From NCBI RefSeq assembly GCF_012843435.1, contig NZ_JABAFC010000004.1:90333-154332 (forward strand): 64,000 bases of DNA, given 5' to 3'. Position 1 is the stretch's first letter, and the number at the start of each line of letters is the position of its first letter. A program made the translations under genes and the position numbers. The notes under the pieces were generated by a model. That model worked only from the letters and a program-made list of their open reading frames with translations, had not been told where the DNA came from and ran no database searches. Source of the stretch: Psychrobacillus sp. BL-248-WT-3. Its GTDB lineage: Bacteria; Bacillota; Bacilli; Bacillales_A; Planococcaceae. This document shows positions 48,969-55,980 of the stretch, in pieces.

Positions 48969-50378
48969 ATGGCAAAAACGATTATCGAGAAAATTTGGGA
49001 TGAACATATTGTATACGAGGAAGAGGGGAAACCAGACCTTCTCTATATCGACCTTCATTTGCTTCACGAGGTAACGTCTCCCCAGGCGTTTGAGGGCTTA
49101 CGCTTAAATAATCGTAAAGTACGCCGCCCAGACCTTTGCTTCGCAACGATGGATCATAATGTGCCAACGAGAAATCAAAAAGAAATTAAAGATGAAATTG
49201 CCCGTAAACAAATTAACACATTACAGCAAAACTGTGATGAGTTCGGAGTTCCATTAGCAAATATCGGACATCCGGACCAAGGCATTGTTCACATTATCGG
49301 ACCAGAGCTAGGTTTAACGCAGCCCGGTAAAACAATCGTGTGTGGAGATAGTCATACCTCCACACACGGTGCCTTTGGTGCCATCGCGTTTGGTATCGGT
49401 ACAAGTGAGGTAGAGCATGTTTTATCCACTCAAACTCTTTGGCAGGCTAAACCAAAAACGATGCAAATTAAAGTGAATGGTGAGCTCGGTATAGGAGTAA
49501 CAGCGAAGGATATTATCCTAGCGATCATCGCTAAGTTCGGAATTGATATGGGAACTGGCTACATTGTGGAATATACCGGAGAAGCTATTCGGAAGCTTAC
49601 GATGGAGGAGCGCATGACCATCTGTAATATGTCGATTGAAGCAGGAGCGAGAGCAGGTTTGATTAGCCCAGACGAGACAACAGTCGAGTTTTTACGAGGC
49701 AGAGAATACGTCCCAACAGGTGAAGCATTTGAACAGGAAGCTTCACGCTGGCTAGCCTTGGCGTCTGATCCAGAAGCTACTTACGACAAAACAGTGGAAA
49801 TCAATGCAGATGAAATCGAGCCGTTTGTCACTTGGGGAACAAACCCTTCGATGGGCTCTGGAGTGTCCCAAAGCATTCCGTATAAAACAGATTTCCAAGA
49901 GGCTTCCGATCAGCAGGCACATGAAAAAGCACTTACGTACATGGGACTGCAGGAAGGTATGCCATTGACGGACATTCAAATTAGTAATGTCTTTATCGGT
50001 TCTTGTACGAACGCTCGCTTAAGCGACTTGCGCAACGCAGCTAAAATAATAGAGGGGCGCACGGTTCATCCAAACGTCACAGCTATTGTAGTACCAGGCT
50101 CTCAAACGGTGAAGAAGCAGGCAGAAGAGGAAGGCATTGACCAAATCTTCAAGGCAGCAGGCTTCGAATGGCGTGAATCTGGCTGCAGTATGTGTCTAGC
50201 GATGAATGATGACATTGTTCCCGCTGGAGAGCATTGTGCATCCACATCTAATCGTAACTTTGAAGGCCGACAAGGAGCAGGAGCGCGAACTCATCTCATG
50301 AGTCCTGCTATGGCAGCTGCTGCAGCTATCGAGGGACATATTGTAGACGTTCGGAAATTTCAACTAGTGCCTGCTTAA
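48969..50378 (+). CDS. leuC: 3-isopropylmalate dehydratase, large subunit
   Basis: 469 residues of the aconitase family: [41 protein letters not shown], the first cluster Cys in [14 protein letters not shown] and the pair in [10 protein letters not shown] with the Fe-S cluster residues, and the end [27 protein letters not shown]. It works with LeuD to isomerise isopropylmalate. RBS AAAGGAGAGG. Confidence 0.96.
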   Translation: MAKTIIEKIWDEHIVYEEEGKPDLLYIDLHLLHEVTSPQAFEGLRLNNRKVRRPDLCFATMDHNVPTRNQKEIKDEIARKQINTLQQNCDEFGVPLANIGHPDQGIVHIIGPELGLTQPGKTIVCGDSHTSTHGAFGAIAFGIGTSEVEHVLSTQTLWQAKPKTMQIKVNGELGIGVTAKDIILAIIAKFGIDMGTGYIVEYTGEAIRKLTMEERMTICNMSIEAGARAGLISPDETTVEFLRGREYVPTGEAFEQEASRWLALASDPEATYDKTVEINADEIEPFVTWGTNPSMGSGVSQSIPYKTDFQEASDQQAHEKALTYMGLQEGMPLTDIQISNVFIGSCTNARLSDLRNAAKIIEGRTVHPNVTAIVVPGSQTVKKQAEEEGIDQIFKAAGFEWRESGCSMCLAMNDDIVPAGEHCASTSNRNFEGRQGAGARTHLMSPAMAAAAAIEGHIVDVRKFQLVPA

Positions 50379-50390
50379 GGAGGAAAAAAC

Positions 50391-50975
50391 ATGGAGCCCA
50401 TCAATGAAATCAATAGTATCGTTACACCTTTAAATAGAAAAAACGTTGACACAGACCAAATTATTTCCAAAGAGTTTCTTAAAAGAATCGAGCGCACAGG
50501 ATTCGGAAAATATCTTTTCTACCATTGGCGCTTCGATGCAGAAGGAAACGAACGTCCAGATTTTATCCTAAATGACGAGCGTTATAAGGAATCCACTATT
50601 CTAGTAGCTCATGAAAACTTTGGCTGCGGCTCCTCACGTGAGCATGCCCCATGGGCGATCCTGGACTACGGCTTCCGTGTCGTCATCGCACCAAGCTTTG
50701 CAGATATTTTCTACAACAACTGCATGAAAAACGGCATTCTTCCTATTAAATTAACTGTAGAGGAAGTAGAAGCCATCTTAAGTAAAGAAAATTATTCAAT
50801 AGAAGTAAATTTAGAGGAGCAAACAATAGTGGGTGAGGATGGTGTCTCGTATTCATTCCCAATCGACCCTTACCAAAAGAAGATGCTTTTAAACGGTTGG
50901 GATGAAATCTCGCTAACTTTCCAATACGAAGACCAAATCAAAGCATACGAAGAAAAAAAGTTTGCCCTAGTATAA
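50391..50975 (+). CDS. leuD: 3-isopropylmalate dehydratase, small subunit
   Basis: 194 residues with the swivel-domain motifs NVDTDQIISKEFLKRIERTGFGKYLF, HENFGCGSSREHAPWAILDYGF and APSFADIFYNNCMKNGILPI. It is the last gene of the ilv-leu operon, with RBS AAGGAGG 12 bp after leuC. Confidence 0.96.
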   Translation: MEPINEINSIVTPLNRKNVDTDQIISKEFLKRIERTGFGKYLFYHWRFDAEGNERPDFILNDERYKESTILVAHENFGCGSSREHAPWAILDYGFRVVIAPSFADIFYNNCMKNGILPIKLTVEEVEAILSKENYSIEVNLEEQTIVGEDGVSYSFPIDPYQKKMLLNGWDEISLTFQYEDQIKAYEEKKFALV

Positions 50976-50978
50976 ATA

Positions 50979-51013
50979 GAGAGCCGCTAATCTAAAGAGA
51001 TTAGTGGCTCTTA
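50979..51013 (+). terminator. Hairpin after leuD
   Basis: AGAGCCGCTAATCT pairs perfectly with AGATTAGTGGCTCT (one G-T wobble) across AAAG. The tail has only two or three T, so termination may be partial. Confidence 0.65.
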
Positions 51014-51072
51014 TAATGTAGGTGGGCTATGTGCATAATAAAAAAGAGTAAGATCATGGCAACATTTTTATT

Positions 51073-51367
51073 TATCAACGCTTACTGGGGTTTTATTACC
51101 GTTCGGAGAGATTTATCACCGTTCACGGAGGATTTATAACCGTTCGGAGAAAAATATGACCGTCCACAGGTATTTATGACCGGTAAGTTGGAGAAGGTAT
51201 CGACCAGAATTGTTTAAGAAGTATAAATGAAATGCATGGCTAGTAAAAAGAGGGAGATCCAACTTTCATTTTTGATTTATCACCGCTTACTGGGGTTTTA
51301 TCACCGTTCGGAGAAAAATATCACCGTTCACGAAGAGTTTATCACCGCTTACAGAAATTTATAGCTT
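51073..51367. repeat. 20/21-bp periodic repeat array C (anchor TATCACCG), two clusters
   Basis: Anchor TATCACCG or close variants begins at 51073, 51094, 51114, 51135, 51155 and 51175, then again at 51278, 51299, 51319 and 51340 with a decayed copy at 51360. Steps alternate 20 and 21 bp. Filler cycles through CTTACTGGGGTTT, TTCGGAGAAAAA and TTCACGRAG. The opening unit (CTTACTGGGGTTT then TTCGGAG) is the same in both clusters, so one cluster probably copied the other. The 20-bp steps break any reading frame. It fills the 594-bp gap between leuD and the CatE-like gene. The stretch between clusters shows nothing recognisable. Confidence 0.85.
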
Positions 51368-51499
51368 TTAAAGACTATTCTCCAGGAAGAGCTACGCTAA
51401 ATGACTACATAATTTAGGAAAAGTGAGTTCAAAACGTAAGCTTTCTCATAAACCTTCACAGCCAAGACGGGAAAGGTGATTTATTTCACGAAAGAGAAG

Positions 51500-51544
51500 T
51501 TGACTTTAGTAGGTAATTAAAATATAATTACTTACGAAAAGTAA
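51500..51544 (+). promoter_or_regulatory. Promoter and YodB/CatR-type operator of the CatE-like gene
   Basis: TTGACT (51500-51505), 17-bp spacer and TATAAT (51523-51528) form a strong sigma-A promoter. Right after it, TTACTT-ACGAA-AAGTAA (51528-51544) is a perfect 6-5-6 palindrome covering the start point. An overlapping wider palindrome (GTAGGTAATTA/TAATTACTTAC) also exists. DUF24-family repressors YodB and CatR control catE in B. subtilis at TTAC-rich sites of this kind. The repressor gene is not in the window. Confidence 0.65.
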
Positions 51545-51569
51545 CTTAAAAAAGAGGAGCAAATAAATT

Positions 51570-52415
51570 ATGAAATTTCACCAAAAACCTTCTACATATG
51601 TCGAGCTTGTAGAGTTAAAGGTAACAAACCTAGAGCAATCACTTAAATTTTACGAGGAAGTAATCGGCTTTAAAGTATTAGATAGACAAGCAAGCAAAAT
51701 TTGGCTAACTGCTGACGGGAAAACTGCTCTTTTATCCATTGAACAACCAGAAAACGTAGTGCCAAAAGAGCCTAAAACAACAGGGCTTTATCATTTCGCA
51801 CTACTATTACCAAGACGTGAGGATTTAGGAGCTGTTTTAAGATTCTTTGCTGAAAATGGTATTCGTATTGGAGCGGGGGATCACCTTGTTAGTGAAGCAC
51901 TGTATTTAAATGATCCAGATGGAAATGGGATTGAGATTTATAGTGATCGACCAGAAACAGAGTGGAAATGGGAAAAAGGTGCTGTTGCTATGGACACTTT
52001 AGGAATCGATGCACCAGCTATTCTAGCAGCAGGTGCCAACACGGAATGGAATGGATTACCCGAAGGAACTGTAATGGGTCATATACATTTACAGGTAGTA
52101 GATATAGAAGATGCAAAAGAATTTTATGAGTTATTGGGGTTTGAAGTAGTTACTCCTTATCCTGGCGCTTTATTTATGTCTACTGGAAAGTACCATCACC
52201 ATATCGGCTTGAATACTTGGGCGGGAGCAGGTGCACAACCAGCATCAGAAAGCATGACTGGATTAGAGGCATTTAATATTATTTATCCTTCTATAGAAGC
52301 AAGAGAGACAGCGGTAAAAAATTTGCGTGAACAAAACATTTCTGTTCTTGAAGAAAACGAAATTTTTTATACGAAAGATCCATCAGAAAACAAAATTAAA
52401 ATGGTAGTAAAATAA
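51570..52415 (+). CDS. catE: CatE-like extradiol (catechol-2,3-) dioxygenase, VOC family
   Basis: 281 residues with two vicinal-oxygen-chelate modules. The first (~10-125) has YVELVELKVTNLEQSLKFYEEVIGF, then TGLYHFALLLPRR and EALYLNDPDGNGIEIYSDRP. The second (~165-280) has MGHIHLQVVDIEDAKEFYELLGFE and YHHHIGLNTWAGAGA. Metal ligands (His in MGHIH and YHHHIG, Glu near the end) are consistent with CatE. In B. subtilis catE protects against catechol and quinone stress. The partner catD is absent here. It could be a glyoxalase-type protein instead, but length and module order favour CatE. RBS AGAGGAG. Confidence 0.78.
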   Translation: MKFHQKPSTYVELVELKVTNLEQSLKFYEEVIGFKVLDRQASKIWLTADGKTALLSIEQPENVVPKEPKTTGLYHFALLLPRREDLGAVLRFFAENGIRIGAGDHLVSEALYLNDPDGNGIEIYSDRPETEWKWEKGAVAMDTLGIDAPAILAAGANTEWNGLPEGTVMGHIHLQVVDIEDAKEFYELLGFEVVTPYPGALFMSTGKYHHHIGLNTWAGAGAQPASESMTGLEAFNIIYPSIEARETAVKNLREQNISVLEENEIFYTKDPSENKIKMVVK

Positions 52416-52417
52416 AG

Positions 52418-52453
52418 AAAATGCCTCCAATTAGTAGTTGGGGGCATTTTTCT
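52418..52453 (+). terminator. Terminator after the CatE-like gene
   Basis: AATGCCTCCAA pairs with TTGGGGGCATT and is followed by TTTTCT. Confidence 0.88.
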
Positions 52454-52473
52454 TTATGTCCCAAATGCAATAT

Positions 52474-52503
52474 AAAAAGACTGGAACAACATCCAGTCTT
52501 CTT
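52474..52503 (-). terminator. Terminator of the SDR gene (minus strand)
   Basis: AAGACTGGA and TCCAGTCTT form a 9-bp stem. On the minus strand it is followed by TTTTAT. Confidence 0.8.
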
Positions 52504-52510
52504 CCTCATT

Positions 52511-53302
52511 CTATAATGCCTTCAACATTCCACCATCAATTACTAGGCTTTGACCTGTCATATAAGTATTTGCCTCAGAGCATAAAAAGGTAATGACCTT
52601 GGCAAATTCAGCAGGCTCTCCATATCTGCCCATTGGAATGATTTGTTTAAACCCTTCTCGCATATCTTCTACGGTTATATCACGCTTTTTAGCTGCAATT
52701 TCATCTAGCTCTGTTACACGATCTGTTTGAATGCGCCCTGGTCCAACGGTATTAATCAAAATATTATCCTTGCCATATTCTCTTGCAATACTTTTCGACA
52801 AACCAACCATACCCAATCGGAAGGTATTCGACAAAATTAGACCATCTAATACTTCTTTAGTAGAAGACGAAGAAATGTTTACTATTCTGCCGAATTTTTG
52901 TGTTTGCATGAATGGAATAGCTTGTCGAATGGTACGTATATAGCTAAGCAGATTTTTTTCAAATGCTTCCTTCCAGTCTTGATCGGTTACTTGTCCGAAT
53001 CCTCCTGGAGATGGGCCACCAGCATTATTGACTAAAATGTCTACTCCACCAAGCTTAGTTTCTGCTTCTTTAAATAATTGAGCAATATCCTCTTCCTTCG
53101 TAACGTCACAAACGGTGTAGAAGATATCTGGATTGGAGCTATGTTGTTTAATGTCCTCCATGGTTACCTTTAATTCTTCTTCATTGCGACTAGAGATAAG
53201 CACCTTTGCTCCTTCTTGTGCAAACTGTAAAGCAGTTGCTTTTCCTAAGCCCTTACTTGATGCTGTTACTATAACATGTTTATTTTGGAGTCCTAAGTCC
53301 AT
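52511..53302 (-). CDS. Short-chain dehydrogenase/reductase, atypical active site
   Basis: 263 residues of Rossmann fold: VTASSKGLGKATALQFAQEGAKV (cofactor loop), DILVNNAGGPSPGGFGQV, GRIVNISSSST and C-terminal MTGQSLVIDGGM. The classical catalytic YxxxK is not found. In its position (before GLSKSIAREYG) the sequence is SNTFR, so Tyr becomes Ser and Lys becomes Arg. This SNxxR variant belongs to a recognised SDR subgroup and could mean a changed mechanism or a binding role. The substrate is unknown. It converges with catE and is probably monocistronic. Confidence 0.82.
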   Translation of the reverse strand: MDLGLQNKHVIVTASSKGLGKATALQFAQEGAKVLISSRNEEELKVTMEDIKQHSSNPDIFYTVCDVTKEEDIAQLFKEAETKLGGVDILVNNAGGPSPGGFGQVTDQDWKEAFEKNLLSYIRTIRQAIPFMQTQKFGRIVNISSSSTKEVLDGLILSNTFRLGMVGLSKSIAREYGKDNILINTVGPGRIQTDRVTELDEIAAKKRDITVEDMREGFKQIIPMGRYGEPAEFAKVITFLCSEANTYMTGQSLVIDGGMLKAL

Positions 53303-53580
53303 TTAAGCACTCAACCCTTTCTTTTCTTATTTATAAGAATATATTACATTTAATATTCAGATTTGTCAGTGTAAATGATTATCTTCGATATGATCGTCAA
53401 TATTTGATTTAACAGCAGCCCTCCAAAGAGCGATTTATACGCTGTTTTTAATTTGTTAAATATTTTATTTTCAATACTTTATAACTACCTATTTTTTTAG
53501 TATGCAGAGATAGATAAAATTATTCGTTTTGTCCTAAAAACAGATTAAGAGAAGATTTCACAGATTTTACATCTATATTT
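53303..53580. other. A/T-rich spacer, no gene seen
   Basis: Between the SDR start and the hairpin at 53586 there is A/T-rich sequence without a convincing ORF. The SDR promoter must lie in its first part, but I could not identify clear boxes. Confidence 0.4.
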
Positions 53581-53585
53581 AGCGT

Positions 53586-53616
53586 AGAAACCATCGACAA
53601 TTGTCGATGGTTTTTT
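53586..53616 (+). terminator. Orphan rho-independent terminator
   Basis: AAACCATCGACA and its complement surround ATT and are followed by TTTTTT (stem ~12 bp). No + strand ORF ends within the ~280 bp upstream, so it may close a small RNA or be a relic. Confidence 0.75.
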
Positions 53617-53699
53617 GTTGAAAACCTTATGTATCAAGGGTTGTCCCAAATTTAACAGGAAATTTCCTTGATTACATTAGACGTCTTTTGTAATGAAAA

Positions 53700-53716
53700 T
53701 GTTACATAACTGTAAA
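53700..53716 (+). promoter_or_regulatory. WalR (YycF) box upstream of the NlpC/P60 gene
   Basis: TGTTAC-ATAAC-TGTAAA is an exact match to the WalR consensus TGTWAH-N5-TGTWAH. An extended -10 (TGATAAGAT, 53736-53744) follows at a spacing typical of activated promoters with a poor -35. WalRK controls wall hydrolases such as LytE and CwlO. Confidence 0.75.
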
Positions 53717-53790
53717 ATAAAAAAGGTTTAAAGAGTGATAAGATGAATATAGTTAAGTTTTCAGAAAATTTATGACGTCGGAGGAACTAC

Positions 53791-54285
53791 ATGAACTTGA
53801 AGTCTATATCGCAAAAAGTCATTGGTATAATTATTTTATCTATGCTTTTAGTCACAATTCCATATGCAGCTAATACTGAAGCTTCTAGCTCAATAGATTC
53901 ATCTGAATTAGTATCTACTGCTAAAAACTTAATAGGCATTAAATATCGCGGAGGCGGCACTACTACTGCTGGATTTGATTGTTCAGGGTTTGTAGGCTAC
54001 GTATTTGATGATTTAGGAGTTAATCTTCCAAGATCATCCGCAGGTATGTATGCAAAAGGATCAAAAGTAGAAAAGGACGATCTTTCATCAGGGGATTTAG
54101 TTTTCTTTAATACATCTGGTAAAGGCGTATCGCATGTTGGCATTTACATTGGAGACGGGAAATTTATTCACTCTTCAAGCTCAAAAGGTGTAAAGGTAGA
54201 TAAGCTAAGCGATCCATACTATTGGGGCAAACGTTTTGTCGGAGCTAAACGAGTAGCAGATGTAACGATGACTGCAAATAAATAA
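53791..54285 (+). CDS. Secreted NlpC/P60 DL-endopeptidase
   Basis: 164 residues. A signal peptide spans about residues 1-32 (IIILSMLLVTIPYAANTEAS). The rest is one NlpC/P60 domain: STAKNLIGIKYRGGGTTTAGFDCSGFVGYVF with the catalytic Cys, DLVFFNTSGKGVSHVGIYIGDGKFIHSSS with the catalytic His. There is no LysM or SH3b module, so anchoring is unclear. It cuts D-Glu-mDAP type links in peptidoglycan. The WalR box upstream groups it with essential elongation hydrolases. Confidence 0.9.
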   Translation: MNLKSISQKVIGIIILSMLLVTIPYAANTEASSSIDSSELVSTAKNLIGIKYRGGGTTTAGFDCSGFVGYVFDDLGVNLPRSSAGMYAKGSKVEKDDLSSGDLVFFNTSGKGVSHVGIYIGDGKFIHSSSSKGVKVDKLSDPYYWGKRFVGAKRVADVTMTANK

Positions 54286-54296
54286 ACATATAACAA

Positions 54297-54333
54297 GGTA
54301 CCTTATCGGATTAGTCGATAAGGTATTTTTTTA
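54297..54333 (+). terminator. Terminator after the NlpC/P60 gene
   Basis: TACCTTATCG pairs with CGATAAGGTA around GATTAGT and is followed by seven T. Confidence 0.9.
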
Positions 54334-54672
54334 TAGTTTCATATAATAATAGTTTTAATCATACTAGGATGGTTTGCATTTAATATATCAGTGGTTTTCC
54401 TTTTCTAAGCCTTATAATTTTTATAGGATTATGGAAATTATACCCACATTAAAGGTTCACTTACTTATGATTACCAACTAAAACTCCAATAAAAGCGGAA
54501 TTATATTATGAAATATCAAAGTGTTTAAAATCCATAAATAGGGTATAAAAGTAGTAGAAACATTATTTTCATATACCTCTGGCAGTTGAATAACTTCTTG
54601 TAAATAAATTCTTTATTAGGCATAATGAAGAAAAATAGAAGGTTATTATTGGTTCCTGTGGGAGGACATGTT
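54334..54672. other. Intergenic stretch before the PilZ gene
   Basis: About 340 bp of A/T-rich sequence with no ORF, repeat or hairpin that I can support. The PilZ ribosome site (GGAGG at 54661-54665) lies at its end. Confidence 0.4.
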
Positions 54673-55083
54673 ATGCAATATAAGAGAAATGAATATTTTC
54701 GTTACACATTTGGTGAACCTACTGAAGCAACTTTTCGTCTAATAAAAGACTCGGGAGGTGACCAGCCTGCTGAATTCTCTAATAAGGGGAACTGTCAAAT
54801 CGTAGATATAAGCCCAAATGGCTTGCGAATGGTCACAGAGCTATCCATTGCTATCGAGCTAATAAAGCGAATCGAGATAAGTTTTATTATTGATGAGACT
54901 TCGCTGGATATGATAGGTGAGCTTGTTTGGTGTAAGAAGAGTGTGCATGGTTTCTTCGAATACGGAGTACGATTAGTTGGAGATCATGACACGGAGCAAA
55001 GAATTGTTAATGAACTGAAAGCTCGCCGGCGAAAAGAAGTGGAAAACAAACCCAAAGATGTGACAAGATTCGACAAAAAATAA
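54673..55083 (+). CDS. PilZ-domain protein (c-di-GMP binding, probable)
   Basis: 136 residues from the ATG at 54673, seven bases after GGAGG; a longer in-frame start at 54625 has no ribosome site. Two PilZ signatures are present: the basic motif YKRNEYFRY, standing in for RxxxR, and DISPNGLRM, matching D(S/A)SxxG. The region FSNKGNCQIVDIS ... LDMIGELVWCKKSVHGFFEYGVRLV gives the PilZ beta barrel. It probably binds cyclic di-GMP and tunes motility or adhesion. It is 81 bp upstream of hpf, in the same direction. Confidence 0.8.
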   Translation: MQYKRNEYFRYTFGEPTEATFRLIKDSGGDQPAEFSNKGNCQIVDISPNGLRMVTELSIAIELIKRIEISFIIDETSLDMIGELVWCKKSVHGFFEYGVRLVGDHDTEQRIVNELKARRRKEVENKPKDVTRFDKK

Positions 55084-55102
55084 TTATTTTATTTCTTAAA
55101 AA

Positions 55103-55130
55103 GAAGGATATTAAATAGGGATTGTAGAAA
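55103..55130 (+). promoter_or_regulatory. Candidate sigma-H promoter of hpf
   Basis: GAAGGATAT (55103-55111) matches the sigma-H -35 RNAGGAWWW exactly. After 12 bp, GTAGAAA (55124-55130) matches the -10 RNNGAAT at six of seven. The B. subtilis orthologue yvyD is controlled by sigma-H and sigma-B. No sigma-B promoter was recognised. Confidence 0.65.
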
Positions 55131-55164
55131 TATTATATAGAGTTAAATTAAAGGAGGAGTTTAC

Positions 55165-55722
55165 ATGCTAAACTTTAACATTCGTGGAGAAAACCTTGAG
55201 GTGACTCCTGCAATTCGTGATTACGTTGAAGGCAAGATCGAAAAAGTTGGTCGATACTTTAACGAGGAAATTCAAGCGACTGCAAATGTCAACCTAAAGG
55301 TATACAATGACAAACAAACTAAGGTCGAAGTGACAATCCCGATGAAGAATTTAACTTTAAGAGCGGAAGAACGTCATACTGATATGTACGCCGCTATTGA
55401 TTTAATAGTAGATAAATTAGAACGTCAAATTCGTAAATATAAAACAAAAGTAAACCGTAAAAGCCGTGAGCGTGAAGGGGTTGGAGCTTACTTTGCTGCA
55501 ATCGATCCGCCTGATGCGCCAGTTTCAAGTTTAGAAGAAGACGAATACAATATCGTCCGTACTAAACAATTTGATTTAAAACCAATGGACCAAGAAGAAG
55601 CAGTTTTACAAATGAACATGCTTGGTCACAACTTCTTCATCTTTACTGACGCAGACTCAATGGGTACTCATATTGTGTATAAGCGTAGAGATGGGAAATA
55701 CGGTTTAATCGAAACAAACTAA
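55165..55722 (+). CDS. hpf: Ribosome hibernation promoting factor, long form
   Basis: 185 residues. The N-terminal S30AE domain (~1-100) reads FNIRGENLEVTPAIRDYVEGKIEKVGRYF and DMYAAIDLIVDKLERQIRKYKTK. The C-terminal dimerisation domain (~125-183) has YNIVRTKQFDLKPMDQEEAVLQMNMLGHNFFIFTDADS. The long form makes 100S ribosome dimers in stationary phase. It lies just upstream of secA as in Bacillus. Confidence 0.96.
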   Translation: MLNFNIRGENLEVTPAIRDYVEGKIEKVGRYFNEEIQATANVNLKVYNDKQTKVEVTIPMKNLTLRAEERHTDMYAAIDLIVDKLERQIRKYKTKVNRKSREREGVGAYFAAIDPPDAPVSSLEEDEYNIVRTKQFDLKPMDQEEAVLQMNMLGHNFFIFTDADSMGTHIVYKRRDGKYGLIETN

Positions 55723-55782
55723 TACAACCTGGAAGCTAGTTGTATAATCGTAAATAAATACTTTTTAACGACAAAAAGTGAC

Positions 55783-55816
55783 AAAACTCTTCTCTTACCT
55801 GGAGAAGAGTTTTTGT
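55783..55816 (+). terminator. Terminator after hpf
   Basis: AAAACTCTTCTC pairs with GAGAAGAGTTTT around TTACCTG and is followed by T. Confidence 0.88.
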
Positions 55817-55833
55817 TATTGTTTAGGGAATCC

Positions 55834-55909
55834 GGTGGCTGAGTAGCTGCCTCCTCGCTTTTCCCCATTTGCCTGTCGGGGCAGACATAGGCGGTTACGC
55901 TTTTCTTGT
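55834..55909. repeat. Dispersed intergenic element, partial copy (CCTGTCGGGGC type)
   Basis: 76 bp are nearly identical to the 3' two thirds of the element at 61254-61378 (GGTGGCTGA, GCTGCCTCCTCGCTTTTCC, CATTTGCCTGTCGGGGCAG, TAGGCG). The 5' half is missing here. It sits between the hpf terminator and the secA promoter. Confidence 0.75.
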
Positions 55910-55918
55910 GTTACTCAT

Positions 55919-55947
55919 TTGCGTGAGTATGTAACGAATGGTAAAAT
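55919..55947 (+). promoter_or_regulatory. Candidate sigma-A promoter of secA
   Basis: An extended -10 TGGTAAAAT (TAAAAT at 55942-55947) lies 17 bp after TTGCGT (55919-55924). It begins within ten bases of the dispersed element, so element and promoter nearly touch. Confidence 0.5.
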
Positions 55948-55980
55948 GGAGAGTAAGACTAAATGGGAAGTGAATATAAT

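Noticed and set aside
55963..55980. Earlier ATG for secA
   Set aside because: SecA proteins begin near MLNxLNKxFD, matching 55981.
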